A DNA stretch of 64,000 nucleotides from Symbiodinium natans (taxonomy: Eukaryota; Sar; Dinophyceae; Suessiales; Symbiodiniaceae). Shown piece after piece: positions 23,501 to 31,600 of this stretch (positions are counted from its first letter, which is position 1; each line of letters opens with the position of its first letter). The stretch lies in contig CAJNDS010000924.1 in the NCBI GenBank assembly GCA_905221605.1, forward strand, positions 693,212 to 757,211, read 5' to 3'. The translations under genes were made by a program, and so were the position numbers. The notes under the pieces were generated by a model. The model was not told where the DNA came from. It was given only the letters and a program-made list of their open reading frames with translations, and did not search any database.

Positions 23501-24739
23501 CAAGCCTGAGGCACACACGGCCTCAGGGATTCAGGCTGAAGGTTTTTGTCCTGGCAAGAAAGCCGTACCCCGATTCCCCCCAGCGCGTCAGCCTTCGGGA
23601 GAAGAGATTCCCAGGATGGGCTATTAGACCCTATAACCCCTTAAAAGTCCTTTTATGGGGTTGATTATGGGGATTATAAGGCCTAATAGCCCGTCTTGGT
23701 CGTGTGTAATTAGAAGGAGCGGAGGGGTTGGCTTCTTGAACTAGGAACATCATCACAGCCCAACACCGGGGCAGAGCATGCGAGGCTCCAGCTAGTTTGG
23801 CAGGTGGCAGAAAGACTTTACCGCTTTCAAGGTCAGCGTTCCAGAAGTTTAGGCACTTTTTTTCCGGGTGGTTTGCCAATTTTACCTGACCAAGCTCAGG
23901 CTTAAAATCGATCTCCTAATCCCTGAACCCCCACCTCCAGCTAGGTGCCAAAAAAAAACCACCTAAACCCTAAACCAAAAAAACCCGAACCCCAAAACCC
24001 CAGACCCTGTAGGTGGGTTCAGGGTTTAGGGTTTAGGGTTTAGGGTTTAGGGTTTAGGGTTTAGGGTTTAGGGTTTAGGGTTTAGGGTTTAGGGTTTAGG
24101 ACCCCAAAACCCCAAACCCTGTAGGCTGTAGCCATCGCTAAACCCCCGACGTGCTAGGTAGACAACTCTTTCTCCAACTTCATTCGCCTCGGGCCCCTCA
24201 GCTGGCATTTTTACTCCGGCGCTTCTCGGTTTAGGGTTTAGGTTTTAGGGTTTAGGGTTTAGGGTTTAGGGTTAAGTTTAGGGTTTAGGGTTTAGGGTTT
24301 AGGGTTTAGGGGTTTAGGGGTTTAGGGGTTTAGGGGTTAAGGGGTTTAGGGGTTTAGCATAATATTCTTCCAGATAAGGGCAACATGGGGATGATATGAG
24401 TAAACTTTCAGTCTGTGCAACTGTCGCTCCTTGCATGGCTGCGCAGAGTTGTCCCTCTAAAGTTACGGTCTTGAAACACCCGACTTTCAACTACCAGCAG
24501 CTTCCGTTGCGACCTTTGCAACCTATGCGGCAGCAAGGAGTAGAGTACTTTCCTGCAGCTGGTGCGCAGCCCCGGCACACCTGCACTTTGGAAATCGTCC
24601 CCCACATGCGCGTAGGCCAAGTTGAGCTTGTCGAAATCCCATATGCCGCCTCTTGTTCGTCCACAGGATTTGGGAGGTGACGGGTGCGGTCGCTGCGGCT
24701 GCCGCGTTCAAGCTCAGTCACAGCAAGGCGCTAGGGTGA
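11593..24739 (+). CDS. Aquaporin-family channel C, twelve exons, start exon not found
   Basis: MIP channel; at least 233 residues. Exons join in frame: 11593-11640, 13158-13221, 13629-13678, 15080-15131, 15730-15774, 16231-16261, 17029-17086, 18898-18997, 20001-20072, 21667-21718, 22322-22378 and 24667-24739 (TGA). Exon 1 begins at helix 1 (LLSEFLGVFMLVLT) in phase 0, so an upstream exon with the ATG is missing. Exon 2 is helix 2 (LANDSPATAWSAAAALM). The first pore motif GAHFNPA|VTM is split by an intron right after the NPA alanine. Later come TAAGIAYSVYHAAG, a helix (LLLAYVVLSCATV), a glycine-rich segment and the second NPA box ELNPAVCLG. The second NPA again has valine instead of arginine. 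Donors are GC, GT and GA. Exons make up about 5 percent of the span. The exon 10-12 joins are the least certain. Confidence 0.82.
11995..12057. repeat. Poly-C / poly-G inverted pair
   Basis: A run of about 19 C, a short spacer (TACCTGACCATACCAAA) and a run of about 23 G. The runs could fold into a pure G:C hairpin. It lies in the first long intron of aquaporin C. Confidence 0.9.
12501..12610 (-). repeat. CCCTAAA patch bounded by a 14-bp direct repeat
   Basis: GGGTACTTAGCAAC occurs at 12501-12514 and 12597-12610. Between them is a short unique piece followed by CCCTAAACCCTAAGCCC-type repeat. It is another telomere-type patch inside a duplicated flank. Confidence 0.85.
12690..12812. mobile_element. 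Inverted-repeat element with C/A-run and T/G-run ends
   Basis: Left end CTTAAGAA, then about 15 C and about 29 A. Right end T-run, G-run, then TTCTTAAG. The ends are exact inverted copies. A partial relative lies at about 29153-29270 (TTAAGAACCCCCC and T-run/G-run), and single ends occur near 30415 and 29370. Non-coding. Confidence 0.75.
13270..13406. mobile_element. Inverted-repeat element, GGAGGTTCATGG family
   Basis: GTAGGTTCATGGTACTTAC at the left and GTACCATGAACCTCCAAGT at the right form long inverted arms, with a second inverted pair (TAACTGTACTTAT and ATAAGTG words) inside. It sits in the aquaporin C intron just after exon 2. Confidence 0.8.
13895..14155 (-). repeat. Long CCCTAAA array
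   Basis: The longest nearly pure CCCTAAA tract in the window: about 30 heptamers after a degenerate left edge (CCCTACA, CCCCAAA, CCCTATG). It ends in a C-rich low-complexity stretch with CTCCAAA repeats. It lies within the intron after exon 3 of aquaporin C. Confidence 0.95.
14700..15012. repeat. About 31-bp minisatellite containing CCCTAAAC
   Basis: About ten copies of a unit CAGAACCCTAAACACTATAA plus CTTACCT. Each unit contains one CCCTAAAC word, so the array seems to derive from telomere-type sequence that gained spacer bases and was then re-amplified. Confidence 0.85.
16038..16127. mobile_element. Inverted-repeat element, ACTAACAGTCCTTA family
   Basis: ATACTAACAGTCCTTAATAG and AAGGACTGTTAGTATAAGG are inverted arms around a short core. 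A degenerate copy lies at about 39483-39540 (CCGATTAAGAACTGCTAGTATAAGGGG). Non-coding. Confidence 0.7.
16900..17021 (-). repeat. CCCTAAA array bounded by a 9-bp direct repeat
   Basis: CCCCCTTGA stands at 16900-16908 and 17013-17021 with about 14 CCCTAAA heptamers between. Exon 7 of aquaporin C begins 8 bases after the right copy. Confidence 0.92.
17253..17343. mobile_element. Inverted-repeat element, CCAGGATGGGCT family
   Basis: CCAGGATGGGCTTTTAGGCC at the left and TAATAGCCCATCCTGG at the right are inverted arms. Two further complete copies lie at about 23611-23702 and 32667-32756, with the same inner words (CCTTAAA, CCCTATAA and TTATAGGG). Confidence 0.85.
17600..18195. repeat. Tandem duplication of about 248 bp
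   Basis: The block with CGGAGCCTCC, CCGGGGCCTTGACATAAAAC and AATTAATGGTTTCGGGCCGG occurs at about 17715-17945 and again at 17963-18195, offset 248 bp. Short minus-strand frames in the two copies are near identical but match no known family. It lies inside an aquaporin C intron. Confidence 0.85.
19236..19358 (+). repeat. Perfect TTTAGGG array
   Basis: About 17 perfect heptamers starting from a 13-base G-run. No flanking duplication was seen here. Confidence 0.96.
20221..20313. mobile_element. Inverted-repeat element, ACCCAGAGGC family
   Basis: Arms CTTACCCAGAGGCCCC and CAGCCTTTGGGTAA, with the inner inverted words TAGTATCTTTTT and AAAAAGGAACTACA. A second full copy lies at about 39815-39910. 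Related pieces occur at about 25447-25530 (GTGTAGTTCCTT) and 47570-47640. Confidence 0.75.
21501..21608. mobile_element. Inverted-repeat element, AGAGCCCAATACCCC family (F1)
   Basis: Left arm ATAGAGCCCAACGCCCCTTA and right arm TTAAGTATTGGGCTCTTTGG. The inner part carries a GGAATAT/TATATTCC pair and AAGGAGCCC. About 108 bp and no open frame. It lies in the intron before exon 10 of aquaporin C. Confidence 0.85.
22087..22200. mobile_element. Inverted-repeat element, F1 family
   Basis: The best-preserved member. Arms ACCCAAAGAGCCCCAATACC and GGTATTGGGCTCTCTGGGTA are nearly perfect inverted copies, each followed by TTAATTAAG. It lies in the intron before exon 11 of aquaporin C. Confidence 0.9.
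22536..22671. repeat. Imperfect direct duplication of about 43 bp
   Basis: ATTGTCGGGCGCTCCCGATA plus a following TTTCTTCTGCC is found at 22537-22576 and again at 22630-22671. Between the copies is a CCCTAAACC-containing patch, and TTTAGGG follows the right copy. The layout resembles the other duplicated flanks but is more degenerate. Confidence 0.75.
23989..24125 (+). repeat. TTTAGGG array inside a 25-bp direct duplication
   Basis: About twelve TTTAGGG heptamers lie between two copies of a 25-bp sequence starting ACCCCAAAACCCCA and ending CCCTGTAGG (23989-24013 and 24101-24125; one mismatch). This is the clearest insertion-like telomere-type array in the window. Confidence 0.93.
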
Positions 24740-24824
24740 CGTTGTGTGGGGCGGAGGAGCTTGGGCCAGAGTCGAGTGCCTGCAAAACACATTCCACATG
24801 TCCAGGGCGAGGGGTTGCGGGATG

Positions 24825-24940
24825 TACCCAGACAGCCCAACACCCCTTAATTAACGAATATACCTTCACTTGTATAGGGATCCTCAATACCATTTAAGTT
24901 CTATTCCTTTTTTAAGTGGTATTGCGCTCATTTGGCAGGT
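24825..24940. mobile_element. Inverted-repeat element, F1 family
   Basis: TACCCAGACAGCCCAACACC at the left and GTGGTATTGCGCTCATTTGG at the right. It begins 86 bases after the stop codon of aquaporin C, so it lies in the likely 3' untranslated or intergenic part. Confidence 0.8.
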
Positions 24941-25022
24941 CTCTGCACCCCTGAGAATGCCGGAGGCTTGAAAGATCCACATGAATGGGGGCTGTGCTTA
25001 CCCACAGCCCACGGTCCTAAGC

Positions 25023-25026
<4 letters not shown>

Positions 25027-25089
<63 letters not shown>

Positions 25090-25142
25090 GAGGTGGGGAA
25101 GAGTGGTGGGGAAGAGGAGAGAGAGAGAGAGAGAGAGAGAGG
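25027..25142 (+). repeat. AG dinucleotide microsatellite, interrupted
   Basis: About 26 AG units, a GCGA and GGTGGGGAAGAG interruption, then about ten more AG units. It marks the spacer after aquaporin C. Confidence 0.97.
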
Positions 25143-25914
25143 GATAAAAAAAAAAAACACGGAAAAAACAGAGTCCGGGTCGTAGGTTATGTAGAAAGTA
25201 GTGATAAGCCCCTGTGGCCAGGTCTATGCGGACCTGCAAGCTGAGGCAGAGGGTGCCAAGCATTGAGAAGAATGGGGGCTTCGTCCCAGAAACACAAGGG
25301 ACCCGTGAGCCCCTTGTTGCCTGCGAGCCTCGCAGTACCAAGCAGAATGTCCACAAGCGAACTTCTATGCATGCCCCTGGGATGCTGGAGCTGTAAGTGG
25401 TGCAGCAGCCCATTTGTCATAGATTTAGCTTACCTAGACTGCCAAAGTGTAGTTCCTTGTCATGGAACTCTGGCCAATGGGAAGAGCAGATTAAGTAAGG
25501 TATCCCAAGAGAAGGAACTACACTTAGGGGAGTGGCTAGATATCACGGAGCCCTTTCAGCTCTGCCGACCTTGGCCCCAACAGAACGCAGGATCTGCACC
25601 CTTAACCCGAAGCCGAAAAGTGAGCGAGCTAGGAGGTGGCCGCCGATGCGCAGAGAGCGGATGAAAAAATGGGTGCTGCTGTTAAGGGGTATAAGGAGGG
25701 ACCCTTAAAAGGGACCCTTAATCTTATTCCCCTATATAACCCGGTATATCACTTATACAGTATACAGTCCCTATATACCTTAGTAGCCCCTAAATAACCA
25801 CTAAAGAACCCCTAATGTCCCATTATGTACCCCCCCTAACCTCTATCCTCTAACCTCTGTCGGATACATGCTGGTTAGAGGATAGAGGTTGCCAGGGTCC
25901 ACCCGTCAGGTACT

Positions 25915-26950
25915 ATCTATCTATCTATCCCCCCCCCCCCCCGGCTTAAATGTTTATGGGAGTCTGTCTATCTATTTATCTGACCCCCCTTAAAATTTTA
26001 CGGGAGCCCCTCTCTATCCATCTATCTAACTCCCCCCCCCCCCCACTTAAAATTTTACCCAACCCCGTCTATCTATCTAACCCCCCCTCTCCTCCTCCTA
26101 CAACCCTCTACTTTTATGGGAGTCCCTATCTATCCCCACCCCTCCCCCCCCCCCCCCCCCCCCCCTCCCCCCCCTCCCCTCCCTCCCCCCCCCCCAAGGT
26201 CCCCCCCCCCCACTATCCACCCCCCGCCCAACTTGTCTGTCTATCTGTCTATCTATCTACCCCCCCCCCCTTGCGAGTCCCCCAATCTCCCCGCTGTCAG
26301 TCTATCTATCCGCGGGCTTAAAATTTTACGGGAGCCTGTCCAATCTATCAACCCCTCTATCTAACCCCAACCCCCCGGGTTCCTTCCCCCCGTATCGAAC
26401 AACCCCCCCCCCACCCCTTGGCTAAAAATTTTACGGCAGCCCGTCTATCTATCTATCTAACCCTCCGCCCCCCCCTGCGGCTCCCAGCCGCCCGTCTATC
26501 TAGCTATCTAACCCCCCCCCGCTATCTATCTAACTCTTTACGGGAGCCCGTCTGTGTATCTATCTAACCGTCTCTCTGTCTATCTATCTAAGTAACCGCC
26601 CCCCCCCTCCCCCAATCGCCTAGCGGCCCGACCGCCCCTCCCCCCCCCCTGCGGCTCCAGATATCTGTTTGTCTCCTCCCCCCCCCCCCCCTTGTTTGTC
26701 CCCCCCCCATTCCCCCCCCACCCCACTATCTAACCCTCGCGCCCAGTCCTGCCCCCAGCCGCCTGTCTATCTATTTGTTTATCTAACCCCCCCCCCATCG
26801 AATCCCCCCCTCCCCCCCACACATTATTTTACCCGTCTATCTATCTATCTAACCCCCTCCCCCCCCCGTCCGGGTCCAGGTCCGTCGACCGCCTAGCCTA
26901 TCTATCTACCCCCTATCTATCTATCTATCTGTCTACCCCCCCCCCCTCCC
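25915..26950. repeat. C-run / CTAT low-complexity block of about 1 kb
   Basis: Alternating CTATCTATCTAAC words and C-runs of 6-20 bases, with TTAAAATTTTACGGGAGCC recurring several times. Inverted words (CCTCTATCCTCTAACCTC with AGAGGATAGAGG; CTCTAACCTCTAT with ATAGAGGTTAG) flank the block near 25847-25895 and 26970-27015, so it may be an expanded core of an inverted-repeat element. Open frames rich in proline are artefacts. Confidence 0.85.
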
Positions 26951-27370
26951 TCCCAAACCCATCCTCCTATCCCTCTAACCTCTATATCCCCATTCCCTAT
27001 GAGATAGAGGTTAGCCGGCGTACGTCCTGTAATGTCCCTCGTAAGGGTCCCTCCTTTAGTCCCTTGACACTGTCTTCTCGGGGTTCCCTTGGAGGATTTT
27101 CTAGACTAGGGCCTTGGAGAATCCTGATACCTAGGGGTCTCTTTTGGCGGCATCGTTTACATAGGGCTAGTTTAGGGTTTAGGGTTTAGGGTTTCTCCCA
27201 AGCCATCCAAGCTGACGTGTCTGAGTCGGTCCACTGTATATTGCATGCGTCGTATTGCATATCATTCTATCATTTCCTACGTACGATACACTATAATGTT
27301 GTGTTACATAAATATCTTTGTATAAACATGTGTATATATATACATGTACATATTATATACCCAGATATAT

Positions 27371-27504
27371 ACATACATACATACATACATACATACATAC
27401 ATACATACATACATACATACATACATACATACATACATACATACATACATACATACATACATACATACATACATACATACATACATACATACATACATAC
27501 ATAC
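27371..27504 (+). repeat. ACAT tetranucleotide microsatellite
   Basis: About 33 nearly perfect ACAT units. The long Thr/Tyr/Ile/His frames over it are repeat translations. Confidence 0.98.
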
Positions 27505-27639
27505 ACACACATATAACTATAAATATTAATAAATATATACATATACATGCATATATCTTGTTGCTAAAGCTTCCCTCAAGCCCCAAGTATGTGCCTGCAT
27601 CCCTTGAGCCGTCCATGTCTCCTCTTGCAGCTAAAGCCC

Positions 27640-27945
27640 GCGCAGGACCCGGAGCAGCTTGCCCAAAGGCTCAGGCAGCTGGGATGTCACCCTAAACCCT
27701 AAACCCTAAACCCTAAACCCTGATCTAGAAGCGTGCAGGTTGCAGGTTCTTGAACTTCGGGTCCTCCATCAGGGCTTACAGCAGAGCCCAAGAACATTAC
27801 CCTCAGCCCTAAACGAGGTCTCAGCCCCCCGCAACCGCAGCTTCAATGCGGAGCTGGGCTCCTTGTTGCAGCCAACTTTGGTCCCGGGTTGCTTGCATGT
27901 GCAGACAGAGTTCTTGTTTAAGGCTCGAACCAAGCGGTTAGGGTT
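27640..27945 (+). other. Possible coding exons, unrecognised
   Basis: A GCGCAG|GACCCGGAGCAG acceptor-like start opens a short frame (PEQLAQRLRQLG). From 27740 a frame stays open for about 70 codons before running into repeat. I recognise no family and found no in-frame splice partner, so this is only a candidate. It could be a 5' part of the downstream nuclease gene or an unrelated small gene. Confidence 0.2.
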
Positions 27946-28110
27946 GAGGGTTTATAGGGTTTATAGGGTTTATAGGGTTTATAGGGTTTATAGGGTTTAT
28001 AGGGTTTATAGGGTTTATAGGGTTTATAGGGTTTATAGGGTTTATAGGGTTTATAGGGTTTATAGGGTTTATAGGGTTTATAGGGTTTATAGGGTTTATA
28101 GGGTTTAGGG
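27945..28110 (+). repeat. GGGTTTATA nonamer array
   Basis: About 18 copies of GGGTTTATA, a 9-bp relative of TTTAGGG with an inserted TA. It ends in normal TTTAGGG. The complementary form CCCTATAAA recurs at about 28268-28330. Confidence 0.95.
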
Positions 28111-28632
28111 TTCAGGGTTTAGGGTTTAGGTTTTAGGGGTTAGGCTTCTGTGCAGCAGCCGTGCTTCGACCCAGCACAACAGTTGCCTGCAAGCATCGTT
28201 GTGGGTAGCCGTGATGCGCAGCACATGGCTCGATCTGACGCAAACTTAAGGATAGCACCCTAAACCCTAAACCCTAAACCCTATAAACCCTATAAACCCT
28301 ATAAACCCTATAAACCCTATAAACCCTAAACCCTAAACCCTACACGGTATATGGGGTGGCAGAGCCCACGATTTGTGAGCTCATGTGCGGGACCGTACAT
28401 CGACAGAAATGGGCCCATGTAAGTATCGCTGTTAAAGACATGAGACACAACCACATGCTTGCACCCAACTGCCAAGTCGCATACGGACGGCATGATTCAA
28501 ACTGGAAGACTCATAAGCCAAAAGCATATAACTTTGCACAGTGCCAAAAAGTCTGTTTAGGGTTTAGGATGTATGGTTTAGGCCTTAGGGTTTAAATATC
28601 CAAAACGGTCTCAACCCTGTTGAACTGCCACC

Positions 28633-31600
28633 ATGGCGCTCGACATCGGTGGCCTCAGCGCGTGGCTGAAGCAGGAGGGTGCCAATCCCTTACTTAGAGG
28701 TCCATGGTACTTCTTATCCCAATAGGGTATAGGGTTTAGGGTTTAGGGTTTCGGGTTTAGGGTTTAGGGTTTAGGGGTACTTCTTGACCCAACTGGAACT
28801 GTTACTTTTCACCCACTTACAAGCCCCTTAAGTGCCCGAATATGGTTGTAAGTACCGTGCAGTTACAAGTGGTGAATAAGTACCATGAACCTCCAAGTCA
28901 GCACTTGGTAGTTCAGGGTACCCTTTTCCCTTGGGGGGGAGCGGGGGGGGGGGAGGGGGGAGGGCAGGGGGAAGGGCAGGGGGGAGGGCAGGGGGTTGGG
29001 GAGGGGGAGGGGAGGGGGATTACAATGTGGCTACTAGGCCTAGGGAATATGCCTTAAATTATATAGGGATCCTTAACATGATTAAAGGTGGGTTCTTGCA
29101 GCTCTGCATTGCGACTTCATATTTCCTGTCAGCGATACTGTGCTACTAACTGCTTAAGAACCCCCCGAAAAACAAAATTGTCTTTCTTATACGGGCAATA
29201 TTGGGATTGGTATCTTCTCGTTTTTTTTTTTTTTTTTTGGGGGGGGGGGGGGGTTCATAACCAAATGGTAGTGTTGCGGGGTGCAGTTGGAAGGCCCCAA
29301 CCTTGCCACGCTGGCAGCAGCCAAAGGCCGGCCCGACTTTGGATCAACTAGGATAGCCCAGGCCTTTTCTTCTTTTTTTTTTTGGGGGGGGGGGGGGGGG
29401 TTAGGTCCCCTTTCGAAACTCCCCTTCAGGGCAAAAATAGGGCGCCCTTTTTTAAAATCCTACGTAGGTGGCTGGGCAACCTATAAACCCCTAAGCCCTA
29501 CGCCCTAAACCCTAAACCCTAAGGATCCATGTACCTACATAGTATATACCTGGGCTTTAAAGGGCTGCCTATATAGTAGCTTTAGGGCCCAAGTATATAC
29601 TATATAGGCACATGGATCCTTAGGGAAACCCTAAACCCAAAAGCTCCTTGTATCTTGCGGGCCTTCCTTGTCTGAGGCCTAGGCTCCTGAACCTCAGCTT
29701 AGTAGCCCAGCGGTACCCTTTTCCTTTTTTTTTTTGGTTTCAGGTTCCCTTAGAAAATTAGCCAAACCAAAAAAGGTATTCTTACTATAATATGGTTACT
29801 GGGGTACCTTGTCAAAGAGCAGGAGTATAAAGCTGCCCAGCTTGTCGCTTCGACTGCTCCAACTGCTTCGCCACCATGGCTTTGTCAGAAGCTTCGGCGC
29901 GCACATCCTGCCCTAAACCCTAAACCCCAAACCCCGTACCGCAAACCTAAACCCTAAACCCCCAACCCTATAAACCCCAAAACCTATAAACCCTAAACCT
30001 ATAACCCTAAACCCTAAACCTATAAACCCTAAACCCTTAGCCCTTAACCCCAGAAACCCTAAACCCTACACCCTATAAAAACTCAACCATGGCTGTGAGG
30101 CGGTCAGCCACAGGTTAGCCGCAGAGGCGGCTCGGCCGGACAAGGCAGGTTTGGATTGGGATCCCCAAAAAGCCCTCCCTACCCCCTTCATTGAGCAACA
30201 TGCCGCAAATTATCCTTTTCGGGGGGCTTAGGGTTTAGGATTTAGGGTTTAGGGCTTAGGGCTTAGGGTTTAGGGCTTAGGGTTTAGGGTTTAGGGTTAT
30301 CTGCCTCAAATTAGAGAGGGGCCCCTGAATTATGACTGCAGGTATGCTCCTGAGTCAAGGGGTATTGGGCTCTTTGGATCCGCGGGTCGAAGTTGATTCT
30401 GCACAAGGAGACTATTTAAGAACCCCCCCAAACACAGAAGATTATTACCCCTCTTTTACCCTATATAAGCGTAAGGAAGAATGTTCGTTTCAGATTTGGG
30501 GGATCTTAAGCAAATGGGAGTATTGCATTCGACTAGGCGATGTGGTTTCATGCTGTATATTTTCTCAGTGTTGCATCATATCGCCCTGCAGCGTTTTCTT
30601 TGTTTAATCGGAATACACATTTCTTATGTGTTTTTCTCGTGTGTGAGGCACGCGGGCAGGACTCAGCAACAGCCAGCCCTACTTGGAGGTTCAGGGTGGG
30701 TTGATTAGTAGACTTTTAACTGTGGTTCTAAGTACCCATGAACCTCCAAGTAGCCCTCCTCCTCCAACCTTAAAGGTCACCACAAATTTGGGGCCTCAGG
30801 GCTTTAGTTGTTTGGTCTCATCAACCAGCCTCGAAAACTCGGGCCTGAGGGTTTTAGCCTTTTTGGCTGCGTCCTCCTCCAACCTCAAACTTAGGGCTTT
30901 TGGGTTCTTCTCGTTGGGTTTCAACCCTAAACCCTAAACCCTAAACCCTAAACCCTAAACCCTAAACCCTAAACCCTAAACCCTAAACCCAGTAAAGTTC
31001 CGGTTCGGTTCGGTTCGTGTCGGTTCCCGGCCCGGCGGTTCGTAGCGGTTCGGTTCGTTCGGCGGTTCCGGTTCCTAACGGTTCTGTGCGCACTCGGTTC
31101 GGTTCGGTTCGGTTCCAGAAAGCCCGAAAGCCCTAAACATGAAAATCCGGATAGAAACCATGATATCTTAAAACTTTGCACCTCCAAGACCCTTCAATTT
31201 TGGAGGGTTAACCGAGAACCGAGTCATGTTTTTGCGACAGTTTGATTGTTTCAAAACAAGTTTGGAGGGATCCAAGCCTTTCAGTACCATGCTCTATTTG
31301 ACTTGGGCTCCTGGCCGAGACCGGTTCGCTGTCGAAACGGTTCCGGTTTTCGGTTCCCTTGCGGTTCACGGTTCCTACGGTTCGTGTTTGCTGGCCGGTT
31401 TTGGCGGTTCGGTTCGTGCGGTTCCGGTTCGGTTCCAGAACCTTCCTGTAAACCCTAAACCCTATAAACCCTAAACCCTAAACCCTGCGAACGCGAGGCC
31501 GCGGAACCTGAACGCAGGCAGGCGCCGCTTTGCCGCCGCATCGCCGTGCCTTGGGTCGAGGGTTTCAGCACCGATCTCCGAATCTTCGAAGTCTTAGGGT

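Noticed and set aside
24408-24721. Overlapping minus-strand frames
   Set aside because: The plus strand here holds the last aquaporin C exon with a family-like helix; the minus frames match nothing.
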